A DNA stretch of 64,000 bases. Origin: JBGSBR01 sp041730495 (lineage in GTDB: Bacteria; Patescibacteriota; Microgenomatia; UBA1406; GWC2-37-13). A program made the translations under genes and the position numbers. Every line of letters starts with the position of its first letter. Position 1 is the stretch's first letter. Positions 1-8,191 of the stretch are shown in pieces. The notes beneath the pieces are model-generated. The model had not been told where the DNA came from and searched no databases. It saw nothing but the letters and a program-made list of their open reading frames with translations. The stretch lies in NCBI GenBank assembly GCA_041730495.1, contig JBGSBR010000004.1, positions 1-64,000 of the forward strand, written 5' to 3'.

Positions 1-38
<38 letters not shown>

Positions 39-303
39 AGATAGTAGACATTGAGGTGTCTACTAAACTGGCTGAGAGTCTAGTAATTACGATAAATCGC
101 ATACACTAGGTCTCAATAAAAAAACTGTTGGAAGTTTCTCCGACATATGTCGAAGCAACCTTCCTAACCCGGTTATTGGATTAAAAAAACAAAAAACCAA
201 AATAAAAACAAAAAATTAGGCTGTTTTACAAATTGTGAACGTGCTTTTCTTTCGCATTCACTGAGGCAGTTTAGAATAAGCTACTTACCTCAAAATCGAA
301 GTA
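39..303 (-). other. 16S rRNA leader with two hairpins
   Basis: Untranslated leader of about 265 nt between the rRNA promoter and 16S. Two hairpins are visible. One at 43-64 has an 8-bp stem (AGTAGACA/TGTCTACT). The other at 130-164 has GGAAG/CTTCC arms and contains the 12-bp palindrome CGACATATGTCG (141-152). Such stems usually serve antitermination or RNase III processing of pre-16S; that role here is inferred, because the 3' flank of 16S lies outside the window. No gene is seen in this stretch or in 339-431. Confidence 0.55.
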
Positions 304-309
304 AAAGAT

Positions 310-338
310 AGTATATCTACATGACTCAGGTTTGTCAA
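310..338 (-). promoter_or_regulatory. rRNA operon promoter
   Basis: On the minus strand a perfect -35 TTGACA (333-338), a 17-bp spacer and -10 TATACT (310-315) give a predicted start near 303. It is among the best promoters in the window and fits a stable-RNA operon. The same hexamer pair with the same spacing recurs at 38630-38658. Confidence 0.85.
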
Positions 339-431
339 CACTTTTATGCATCTATTTTCACTAAACCTGATAGAACAATATAAAAGTCGTAAATATGGTC
401 GAAAAAGAAGGAAAAAGTAGATTTAATTCAC

Positions 432-1028
432 TTATCTAGTCAGCGGAGATAGTTCGTAGACCTGATCTGAGTGTGCACCACCGTCATTTCCATCACAATG
501 TGCTACATCTTCAGAGCCGTTGTAGTACTTATAGAGTTTGACTCCGCAGCGATCTGGATCCTCATCACCCTCAAGTCGAGCTGTCAGATCATAAGATTGG
601 CCGTTGGCTGTCACATATCCATATGAATATACATAGTAAACACTATCTTTGTACCAAGGACGAGGTGGCGTGACTGCGGCATAGACCGCTCCTAGCATAC
701 TGTCTGCTGTACGAGGTTGGATGTTGTTTATCGGATCAATTGGCAGTGAATCGGCATATGTCGGGATCAACGCAGGGATCCAATCATCGCCATCAGCACT
801 GGAAACAAAACAGTTGGTACCATATACACAGCTTCCTGCTGTCGGGTACTTACCATTGGCTGCGTAGTATGCATTGAGCGCTGTACTTATCGTGCGCAGA
901 TCATCTTTGCGTCTTGTGTCACGAGCTTTTTCAGAGATACCAGTATAGCTATTTACCGCAATTGAGCTCAGTAAAGCAATGATACTGATTACAACGATCA
1001 TTTCGATAATAGTGAATCCTTTTCTCAT
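432..1028 (-). CDS. Type IV pilin-like protein (prepilin)
   Basis: 198-residue secreted pilin-like protein. It starts with a very short class III prepilin leader (MRKG) followed by FTIIEMIVVISIIALL, the processing site, Glu5 and the hydrophobic N-terminal helix used for membrane anchoring and filament assembly. A G/T/D-rich globular part follows (DARRKDD after the helix; conserved WIPALIP and DSLPIDPIN). It is the last gene of a minus-strand run mreB-like, pilin, pilin, 19 nt behind the previous pilin, with which it shares the WIPxLxPxYxDxLPxDPINN block, so the two are paralogues. Major or minor pilin status cannot be decided. No clear terminator follows. Confidence 0.85.
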   Translation of the reverse strand: MRKGFTIIEMIVVISIIALLSSIAVNSYTGISEKARDTRRKDDLRTISTALNAYYAANGKYPTAGSCVYGTNCFVSSADGDDWIPALIPTYADSLPIDPINNIQPRTADSMLGAVYAAVTPPRPWYKDSVYYVYSYGYVTANGQSYDLTARLEGDEDPDRCGVKLYKYYNGSEDVAHCDGNDGGAHSDQVYELSPLTR

Positions 1029-1047
1029 AGCTTAATAAAATTGTATA

Positions 1048-1887
1048 TTAATTTGCTGATTTATTACGAGGTGATACATCATACAGTCTATCTGTATAAA
1101 TTCCACCATTGGTGACACAGGTTTGATTATTATTGATGCCAAGTTGATAGCCTTTGAATTCACAGCGATCTGGATCAGATTTGCTTTCAAGTCGTGTCGA
1201 CAGATCATATGATTGACCATCTCCGCTGACATTTCCGTAACTATAGATATAGTATGCAGAGCTCACATGCCATGGTGCCGGGACGACTGCAGCGTATGCA
1301 GCAAATAACGTATCAAATGGATTAAATGTTTGCTCTTCAGGTTTACCATCTGTCGGTGTTGGGATTTCATCATCTCCGCCAATCACGATTGGTATAGTCG
1401 GTGTAGGAGTAGGTTGTCCCCCAAAAACACTAGTTGGTGTAGGGGTAGGAATTCCACCAATTGTTGACGTTGGCGTTGGAGTAGGAATTCCACCAGCACC
1501 TGGTGTCGAAGTTGGTGGCGAGTTGGTAGGAGCAGGTCCTCCTCCACCATAGTTATAATCATCAGAGCGAGCGGTAGCATTGTTGATGGGATCGACTGGC
1601 AACGCGTCAATATAATCAGGTACGAGCTCAGGGATCCAGTCGTCACCATCTAGGCTGGTAACATAACAAGTATCGCCATAGTCGCATGCAGCACCTGCGG
1701 CTGGATAACGGCTATTAACTAAGTAGTATTCATTTAATGCAGTGGTTATTTTTTTAAGATCATCTTTACGTCGGGCATCACGTGCGCGAGCTGAAACACC
1801 ACTATAACTACCCATCGCCATAGCGGATATTACACCGATGATCGAGATGACAATGACGAGTTCGACAAACGTAAATCCGTTTCTCAT
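1048..1887 (-). CDS. Type IV pilin-like protein with Thr/Pro repeat insert
   Basis: 279-residue prepilin paralogue of the 432-1028 protein. I place the start at 1887 (MRNG/FTFVELVIVIS), which gives a proper short leader and a 4-nt gap to the upstream gene; an upstream in-frame ATG at 1935 would add 16 residues and overlap that gene. The pilin core matches its neighbour at both ends, but roughly residues 120-190 are an insert of GG(I/Q)PTPTPT units, a low-complexity Thr/Pro linker, likely extended and possibly glycosylated on the cell surface. It looks like repeat expansion inside a duplicated pilin gene. Confidence 0.83.
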   Translation of the reverse strand: MRNGFTFVELVIVISIIGVISAMAMGSYSGVSARARDARRKDDLKKITTALNEYYLVNSRYPAAGAACDYGDTCYVTSLDGDDWIPELVPDYIDALPVDPINNATARSDDYNYGGGGPAPTNSPPTSTPGAGGIPTPTPTSTIGGIPTPTPTSVFGGQPTPTPTIPIVIGGDDEIPTPTDGKPEEQTFNPFDTLFAAYAAVVPAPWHVSSAYYIYSYGNVSGDGQSYDLSTRLESKSDPDRCEFKGYQLGINNNQTCVTNGGIYTDRLYDVSPRNKSAN

Positions 1888-1891
1888 ACTA

Positions 1892-2953
1892 TTATTGAAT
1901 CCCAGAGATTTTATACATCGTATCAGCTTTTTCATCTAGTTTCATCATACCATAAATCGTAGCATCGGCAAAATGTTCGACAACATAGCAATCGATCTGT
2001 AGCTCTTGTGAAAAGTACTGCTCAATACCAGGGATTGCGGCCATATTTCCAGTCAGTGCAATACCATCTTTGAAGATCGCATCTGCTACTTCTGGTGCTG
2101 AGAGTTCGATCAACTCTTTGGCGGCATCGATGATCAGATGAAACTGACTTTGTAAGGCTTCCCTCACATCAGATGTTTTCAGTTTGATAGATTTTGGTAA
2201 GCCCGTTTCAAGTGATTTACCTCTCACTGGGATCACTTTTTCTTCAGTATCGAAGTTGAGCAACTGAATCTTGAGATTTTCACAGGTAGATTCACCGAGC
2301 ACAATTCCATGTTTGAGATAGGTATAGTTAGCAATCAGTTTATTCATATGTTCACCTGCAGTTTTCAAGGTTTTTTGAGATACCACTCCTCCACCGCTGA
2401 TGATGCTCAGCTCGATCAAGCCACCACCCATATCGATAATGAGTTTTGGCTCATGTGAAAAAATATCATAGCCGCACCCAGCTGCTGTAGCCAATGATTT
2501 TTCGATCACTATAACATTATTAGCTTCGACTTTTTGAAGTGACTCTTCAAGTGCCTTACGTTCGATCTCGGTCGCAATTGATGTTACTGCAGAGACAACA
2601 TAGATCGGTGGTTTAAGTATCTTGTGTTCAGCAAGATATGGCTGGATCGCTTTGCTGCCACAGTATTGCAGATACGCTACTGCAGCATCGAAATCATATA
2701 AGATACTATTAACGATTGGTCTGATAATCTGTATAAACTCAGGTGTTTTACCGACGATTGTTTTGGCTTCAGTACCGAAGAAGATATATTCTTTGATACG
2801 TGAGTTATAACCGAGGAATGTGGGTTCTCTCAAAACCACACCTTTTTGTTGAATTGCAACTCGTGTATTGGAAGTGCCGATATCGATGTATACTTTAAAA
2901 GGAGTAAAAAACGGAACTTGAAATGATGTAAGTTTTTGAAAAAGTGATTTCAT
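1892..2953 (-). CDS. mreB: MreB-like actin-family protein
   Basis: 353-residue actin-fold ATPase of the MreB/Mbl type. Visible are phosphate-1 (DIGTSNTRVA from residue 24), the MreB-like GxEAKxxxGKTPxxIxxIRPI stretch, phosphate-2 (DMGGGLIELSII, about residue 175) and the adenosine motif (ALTGNMAAIPGI). MreB forms membrane-associated filaments that organise wall synthesis. It lacks mreC/mreD neighbours and heads a unit with two pilin genes, so a role in placing pili or envelope polymers is possible. Its ATG (2951-2953) overlaps the ATG of the divergent gene. PilM is less likely, as a separate PilM lies at 12650. Confidence 0.75.
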   Translation of the reverse strand: MKSLFQKLTSFQVPFFTPFKVYIDIGTSNTRVAIQQKGVVLREPTFLGYNSRIKEYIFFGTEAKTIVGKTPEFIQIIRPIVNSILYDFDAAVAYLQYCGSKAIQPYLAEHKILKPPIYVVSAVTSIATEIERKALEESLQKVEANNVIVIEKSLATAAGCGYDIFSHEPKLIIDMGGGLIELSIISGGGVVSQKTLKTAGEHMNKLIANYTYLKHGIVLGESTCENLKIQLLNFDTEEKVIPVRGKSLETGLPKSIKLKTSDVREALQSQFHLIIDAAKELIELSAPEVADAIFKDGIALTGNMAAIPGIEQYFSQELQIDCYVVEHFADATIYGMMKLDEKADTMYKISGIQ

Positions 2954-4970
2954 GCTTAAAAAAATTAAAACTGCTTATAACCGTTTAACTATTGATTCTC
3001 TTATACGTACTGTCTACTATTTTCTTTTCTTCTTCATGCCACTTGTCATGAGTGCTCGTACCTCAGAGATATTCGAGTTCAACAAAATGATGCTATTGTA
3101 TGTTGGTACATTGTTGATAGCAATCTTAGCGCTTATACGATTCACTGTCTATAGAGATGTCCGCAAACATGTCTATTTATTACCATTGCTTGGATTCTTA
3201 GGTACCATTTTTCTTTCAACGAGTACTTCGGTCGATCCGCACACTTCTATTTTTGGGCATTATGGTCGATTCAACGGCGGCTTAATATCTATTATAGCGT
3301 ATGTAGTACTTTCTATAACTGCCTTACAAATCTTTGATAAAAAAAGTATTAATACTTTATTAAAAGTATCATTAGTCTCATCTTTTATAGTGATTCTTTG
3401 GGGTATCCCCGGTAAACTCGGCGTAGATCTTTCGTGTATCTTGTTCACTGGTCAGTACACAAATGCCTGTTGGACAGCAGATTTCCAACCAGCTGTACGA
3501 ATGTTCTCGACACTAGGTCAGCCAAACTGGCTTGGATCTTACTTGGCGATTCATTTTTTCATTGCGTTATATTTCGTATCGCCATATTTTCTAACCTTGA
3601 TAAACAAAGAAGTATTAATGAGCAAGCAAAAAATAGCATTCATAATTCTGACTGTCTATGGCCTTTGTAATCTGATGGGCATCTGGTTTACACAATCACG
3701 CTCTTCGTTACTTGCACTCGCTATCGCACTGGTGATATGCGCTGCACTTGCAATAAGTAAATATAAAGCGCGTTTTTTTCAGCCACTATATCTGACGCTT
3801 ATGCTCAGTATTGTGATCGGAATTGCAGCACTCATATTTTTCCCTAAACAATTACTCTCAACATCTGTCAGACCTCAAGAAGGTTTCTTCGTTACTGATT
3901 CATCGGAGATTCGCAAGATTGTCTGGCAAGGATCTGTGGCACTTGGCATGCGATATCCACTTCTTGGTACAGGTCCGGAAACCTTTGCATACACATATTT
4001 CCTTACACGACCCCTTGAGCACAACTATGTCTCTGAATGGGACTTCATCTATAACAAAGCTCACAATGAGTTTTTACACTATTTTGCAACGACTGGATTC
4101 TTGGGGTTGATGATGTACCTTGTAGTGATAATCGGCACTCTAGCAGTGATATTTATGCAGCTTAAGAAGACTTCGATAGAGAGATTAGACTTTTGGTTTT
4201 ATCTATCGTTGCTTGGTGCGTATCTAACTATTTTGATAACTAATTTTTTTGGTTTTTCCACGAGTACGATTCAACTTTATTTTTATCTCATCCCGATCTT
4301 GGCAATAACTTATTCCTTGAAAGTACACATTGTGGAGACAGTTCAGTTCACTCAACTGTCACGTCAACTGAAAATGTTTTATGGTATTTTGGTATTTCTT
4401 TTGATTGTTGGTCTGTATATGATTACCCGAATGTATAAAGCTGATATGTTGTATGCAGAAGCCAAAGTATTGATCGCTCAAGATGATCATCAGCAAGCAT
4501 CAGTGAAGCTTGTGCAAGCACTGGCTAATCATTATGAGCATGTCTATGAAGATAAACTATCTGGTACGCTTGCTCAGCTTGCTTTCATCAGCTCATTTGA
4601 TGATCCGCAAACTACAAGCGAGCTTACATTGATGTCACAACAATATAATCTGCATACTATTAGTGAGTCACCGTACAATCAACAGTACTACCGTACACAA
4701 GCGAAAAATTATTATTTGTATTATCAATCATCACGTAATATTGATGATCTCTTGCAAGCAGTCAAAGCGACAGAAGCAGCCATCAAAATCGCCCCCACTG
4801 ATCCACAGAATTATCATACCTTGGCACTCTTCTATACTGTACTTAGCCAAGAATCTACTGTTAAAGCTGATCAAGCAGCCTATGCTGAGCAAGCACGTGA
4901 AAGTGTGCGTAATGCGTTACGGTTGAAACCCTATTATGTGGAAGCACAAGAGCTATTGAAAAGCTTGTAA
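2952..4970 (+). CDS. O-antigen ligase/polymerase-like membrane protein with TPR tail
   Basis: 672 residues: about ten to twelve membrane segments (residues 20-460), then a soluble C-terminal half with TPR-like Ala-rich helices (DPQNYHTLALFYTVL; LKPYYVEAQELL). A Wzy_C-type signature follows GTGPETF: KAHNEFLHYFATTGFLG with the conserved HNEFLH loop, and SRSSLLALA lies upstream. Such proteins transfer or polymerise lipid-linked glycans at the outer face of the membrane, here probably for an S-layer glycan or surface polysaccharide. Substrate unknown. The start codon overlaps that of the divergent mreB-like gene, and a structured repeat follows the stop. Confidence 0.75.
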   Translation: MLKKIKTAYNRLTIDSLIRTVYYFLFFFMPLVMSARTSEIFEFNKMMLLYVGTLLIAILALIRFTVYRDVRKHVYLLPLLGFLGTIFLSTSTSVDPHTSIFGHYGRFNGGLISIIAYVVLSITALQIFDKKSINTLLKVSLVSSFIVILWGIPGKLGVDLSCILFTGQYTNACWTADFQPAVRMFSTLGQPNWLGSYLAIHFFIALYFVSPYFLTLINKEVLMSKQKIAFIILTVYGLCNLMGIWFTQSRSSLLALAIALVICAALAISKYKARFFQPLYLTLMLSIVIGIAALIFFPKQLLSTSVRPQEGFFVTDSSEIRKIVWQGSVALGMRYPLLGTGPETFAYTYFLTRPLEHNYVSEWDFIYNKAHNEFLHYFATTGFLGLMMYLVVIIGTLAVIFMQLKKTSIERLDFWFYLSLLGAYLTILITNFFGFSTSTIQLYFYLIPILAITYSLKVHIVETVQFTQLSRQLKMFYGILVFLLIVGLYMITRMYKADMLYAEAKVLIAQDDHQQASVKLVQALANHYEHVYEDKLSGTLAQLAFISSFDDPQTTSELTLMSQQYNLHTISESPYNQQYYRTQAKNYYLYYQSSRNIDDLLQAVKATEAAIKIAPTDPQNYHTLALFYTVLSQESTVKADQAAYAEQARESVRNALRLKPYYVEAQELLKSL

Positions 4971-4999
4971 ATTTTTGTTGATTAAACTTCAGTCTATTA

Positions 5000-5106
5000 T
5001 TCGTTCATATGTGCCTGTTCGCTGACTTCAAGCTAAGGATATTATCTCTATAACTATTTATAGTCTATTTCAGCAAGTGAAGTCAGCTCACATTCACATA
5101 TTCACC
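5000..5106 (+). repeat. Intergenic structured repeat, copy 1 of 3
   Basis: Imperfect inverted repeat of about 107 nt. The inner stem GCTGACTTCA (5021-5030) pairs perfectly with TGAAGTCAGC (5078-5087), and outer arms CATATGTG / CACATAT extend it. Copies 2 (39320-39426) and 3 (57006-57112) align without gaps, with an identical 56-nt distance between the inner arms. It begins 30 nt after the stop of the plus-strand ligase gene. Confidence 0.8.
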
Positions 5107-5180
5107 TATTCCATCGGTATCTATTAATCAATTTGTTTGAGTTACCACAAGATTGCCAAACTGGTTAACTTCGCCAACTA

Positions 5181-5208
5181 AAAAGCGCTCCGATTTCTCG
5201 GAGCGCTT
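5181..5208 (-). terminator. Rho-independent terminator of the main pilin gene
   Basis: An 11-bp stem AAGCGCTCCGA / TCGGAGCGCTT with a 4-nt loop, read on the minus strand into TTTTTAG. It lies about 20 nt after the stop of the pilin gene at 5230-5850. Confidence 0.85.
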
Positions 5209-5229
5209 CTAGTAATAGTCTTTTGTGAA

Positions 5230-5850
5230 TCAGTTCGCTTGAGCTTGTGTGATCAAGTCTGTACTTGAGGTTGAGTTTGTATCACTTACAACTTCAAACC
5301 ATGCTGTTTGATCTCCACCATCTCCTGAAATTTTACTTGCATTTGAGACAGATTCTTGTCGTGCAATGATTTCATAATCTGTGCCTGGTGCAGAAGTAGT
5401 ACCACTAAATCTGACTGCATAGACCATCAAACAATCTGCTTTGGTTGCAGTACCACTGTTTGAACATTGACGAATCTGTCCGTTTGAAGGATCGACTGGT
5501 AATGTTTTTGCATATGCGCAGACATCAGTGAGCAACCAGTTACTGGCAGCACATGTCTGACCTGAGTTACTGGATACACCGTTTGATGTAGTACCTGCGA
5601 CTGTTTGTCCGTTTGTAGAGATAGTTACTGCATCTGTTAAGCTACCTGTGATTGCTTTGTTATCTGCAATATGTTGCTCAAAGATTGACTGAATGGTTTG
5701 AACATCTTTGATACGTTTGGCATCACGAGTTCTCTTCTGAGCTTCTGCAGGATTAAGGGTTACTAATAAGGTTACAGCTAATATACCGATGATCCCGATT
5801 ACGATCAGCAGTTCTACTAGTGTGAATGCGCTTTGACGAAATTTTTTCAT
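5230..5850 (-). CDS. pilA: Major-type type IV pilin (PilA-like)
   Basis: 206-residue prepilin: basic leader MKKFRQSA, then FTLVELLIVIGIIGILAVTLLVTLNP, the classic pilin helix with Glu5, followed by AEAQKRTRDAKRIKDVQTI. The C-terminal domain carries paired Cys (about residues 106-126) near VDPSNGQIRQC. The start at 5850 is chosen because an upstream ATG at 5910 would lie in the -35 box of the promoter at 5882-5910. With its own strong promoter and terminator, and a position next to pilC, pilT and pilB, it is the best candidate for the major pilin of cluster 1. Confidence 0.85.
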   Translation of the reverse strand: MKKFRQSAFTLVELLIVIGIIGILAVTLLVTLNPAEAQKRTRDAKRIKDVQTIQSIFEQHIADNKAITGSLTDAVTISTNGQTVAGTTSNGVSSNSGQTCAASNWLLTDVCAYAKTLPVDPSNGQIRQCSNSGTATKADCLMVYAVRFSGTTSAPGTDYEIIARQESVSNASKISGDGGDQTAWFEVVSDTNSTSSTDLITQAQAN

Positions 5851-5881
5851 AACTTGACTATTAATTAATAAGTATATTAAC

Positions 5882-5910
5882 AATGTATAGAGATCCATTT
5901 GCTTTGTCAA
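5882..5910 (-). promoter_or_regulatory. Promoter of the pilin gene
   Basis: TTGACA (5905-5910), 17-bp spacer and TACATT (5882-5887) on the minus strand, between the pilC stop and the pilin ATG. Predicted start near 5875, giving a leader of about 25 nt. It would let the pilin be made in excess over the assembly ATPases. Confidence 0.7.
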
Positions 5911-5915
5911 GAGCT

Positions 5916-7118
5916 TTATTGGAAGGAGTTCGTCAGTGTAAAGATTGGTGTGATAATTGACATCACCAAGAATCCGACAGAGAGACCGAGGATGATCAAG
6001 ATCATAGGCTCAAGAAGTGTCAACATACCTTTGACAGCTAGCTCTGATTCTTGTTGATAATACTCTGATATTTTGAGGAGTGTTTCATCGAGATGTCCAG
6101 TTTGTTCTCCGACGATTGTCATCTGGATGAGAGATTCAGGAAATAAACTTTCGTTGGCCATAGCAGTACCGACTGAGATCCCCTTCTCTACTTTCTTACT
6201 TACATTTCTAAATGCGTTTTGAAATAAACTATTTTCATTCACTTCCACTGCAATTGCCAGACTATCTAAAATCGAGACACCAGAGCTGATCAGAATCGAT
6301 AAGGTGCGAGTGGCATCCACGAGTGCAGCTGTCTTGGTGATGTTGCCAAAAACAGGCGCACGCAAAATATAGGTATCAAACACTTTTTTACCTTGTTTTG
6401 TTTTGAAGTATTTACTAACACCAAAAATAAATGCCACAACTCCAACTATGACATAAACCCAGTATTGTTCCAGGAAGCTTGATACTCCGATCAAGAACTG
6501 TGTTGAAGCTGGTAGCTCGACATCAAACTCGGTGTATAGCTCGAGCAAACGCGGCACCACAAATGTCAACATGACAAACATCATAATGAGCATGGCCGAG
6601 ACGATAACGACTGGATAAATTAAGGCATTTTTTATTTTTTGTTGAAACTCTCTTTGTTTTTCTAAGTGCTCGGCCAATTTACTTAAAATTAAATCTAACT
6701 TACCTGATGCCTCACCGGATTTTACAAGTGCGATATAAAAGTTTGAGAAGTGCTGTGGATACTTAGCGAGTGATTGAGAAAATGTTTTACCATCATGAAG
6801 GTTTTTATTGATATCGTTCAACATCACCTGCAAAGGGGGTTTGGTGATCTGACGTTTGATGATATCAAGTGAGTCGATGAGTGTCAAACCAGCGTTCAAC
6901 ATGATGGAAAATTGACGAGTTATATATGTGATATCAGTTTGGTTTACGCGTTGAAGTAATGCTTGGAGTGCATTGAGCTGAGAGTCTTTTTTTTCACGGA
7001 TATTGATCGGAAACACGCCAATAGATTTCAGGTAATCTGCTACCTCTTTTTGTGTGCCGGCATCAATCTGTCCTGTATATGCTACTCCGTTTTTGAGAGC
7101 CCGATACTCGTAGAGCAT
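5916..7118 (-). CDS. pilC: Type IV pilus inner-membrane platform protein PilC
   Basis: 400-residue GspF/PilC protein, the membrane platform on which PilB and PilT act. It begins YEYRALKNGVAYTGQIDA, followed by two T2SSF repeats, each a cytoplasmic helical domain plus hydrophobic segments (about 168-195, 217-235, 370-395). Motifs FSIMLNAGLTLIDSL, VKSGEASGKLD and VGEQTGHLDETL are family hallmarks. It starts 3 nt after the pilT stop and is cotranscribed with pilB and pilT; length is normal. A second PilC lies at 49912-51000. Confidence 0.95.
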   Translation of the reverse strand: MLYEYRALKNGVAYTGQIDAGTQKEVADYLKSIGVFPINIREKKDSQLNALQALLQRVNQTDITYITRQFSIMLNAGLTLIDSLDIIKRQITKPPLQVMLNDINKNLHDGKTFSQSLAKYPQHFSNFYIALVKSGEASGKLDLILSKLAEHLEKQREFQQKIKNALIYPVVIVSAMLIMMFVMLTFVVPRLLELYTEFDVELPASTQFLIGVSSFLEQYWVYVIVGVVAFIFGVSKYFKTKQGKKVFDTYILRAPVFGNITKTAALVDATRTLSILISSGVSILDSLAIAVEVNENSLFQNAFRNVSKKVEKGISVGTAMANESLFPESLIQMTIVGEQTGHLDETLLKISEYYQQESELAVKGMLTLLEPMILIILGLSVGFLVMSIITPIFTLTNSFQ

Positions 7119-7121
7119 GGA

Positions 7122-8177
7122 TTAAAGAATAAATTTCTTGATAATATTGGGTCGCTGAGCATAGGCATACGCAGCTTCGCGCGTAATCAAGTTTTTACGA
7201 TGCATCTGTGAAAGATATTTTTCAAAAAGGATCATATCTTGCTCTTCCCCCGTCTCAAGGACGTTATCAAGCATGAATGCCTTGCCTTCACGGATAAGCG
7301 ATGAAACTGCCGGAGTATTGACGAGCATCTCCACAGCTGGCAAACGATCAAGTTCATCGGCACTTGGCACAAGTCTTTGTGACACGATACCACGCAATAC
7401 AGATGCCAGTTGGTGTCTGATCTGATTCTGTTGACTACCAGGGAACACATCGACAATACGGTTAATAGCCTCAGGTGTACTACTTGTATGCAGAGTTGAG
7501 AATACGAGATGACCTGTTTCTGCGATGGTGAGCGCAGCTTGGATCGTATCAAAATCGCGCATCTCACCGATCAGTACGACATCCGGATCTTCACGTAGTA
7601 CAGAACGCAAGGCTTTGGTCCATGAATGAGTATCACTATGCAACTCTCGTTGCGATACAATGGCTTTACCAGCTGGATAGATGAACTCTACTGGATCTTC
7701 GATCGTGATAATATGTTTTTCTTGATTGAGGTTAATTTCATTGATGATTGAGGCGATCGTAGTGGATTTACCTTCACCGGTTGGTCCAGTAAGCAAGACG
7801 AGTCCATCATGGAGCTGAGCGAACTTATGAAATGATGTCGGTAGTCTCAGCTCTTCAATAGTTTTAATATTGGTTGGAATCAGACGAAATGATCCTGCAT
7901 AAGATCCTTTGGACATGTAGTAGTTGATACGGAAACGTACTTTTTCCCATTCAAAACCAAAATCAAGTTCTTTGTTTTGCTCAAGTTCTTCTTTTTGTGT
8001 AGGTGTGAGGATCTCAAACAGCATGCGCTTGGCTTCATCTTTTGTCGTGACTTCAGCTGCCTTAAGTTGGATCAGTTTATTGTTGATACGGATAGAGGGA
8101 TAGTAGCCAGGTACGATATGTAAATCTGAGGCTTTTTTGTCGAGTGTAAGTTTAAAAAGATCGTATATTGTATTCAT
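7122..8177 (-). CDS. pilT: Twitching motility retraction ATPase PilT
   Basis: 351-residue hexameric secretion-type ATPase that depolymerises pili. It opens with the PilT-type N-domain (LTLDKKASDLHIVPGYYPSIR). Walker A is GPTGEGKST (131-139; the usual Ser of GSGKS is Glu), followed by an Asp box, Walker B (DPDVVLIGEMRD) and a His box (TGHLVFSTLHTSS). There is no zinc module, unlike PilB. It sits between pilB and pilC. A TACTAT hexamer 6 nt before ATG may give an internal leaderless transcript, but no good -35 is seen. Confidence 0.95.
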   Translation of the reverse strand: MNTIYDLFKLTLDKKASDLHIVPGYYPSIRINNKLIQLKAAEVTTKDEAKRMLFEILTPTQKEELEQNKELDFGFEWEKVRFRINYYMSKGSYAGSFRLIPTNIKTIEELRLPTSFHKFAQLHDGLVLLTGPTGEGKSTTIASIINEINLNQEKHIITIEDPVEFIYPAGKAIVSQRELHSDTHSWTKALRSVLREDPDVVLIGEMRDFDTIQAALTIAETGHLVFSTLHTSSTPEAINRIVDVFPGSQQNQIRHQLASVLRGIVSQRLVPSADELDRLPAVEMLVNTPAVSSLIREGKAFMLDNVLETGEEQDMILFEKYLSQMHRKNLITREAAYAYAQRPNIIKKFIL

Positions 8178-8191
8178 ATATTAATAGTACC

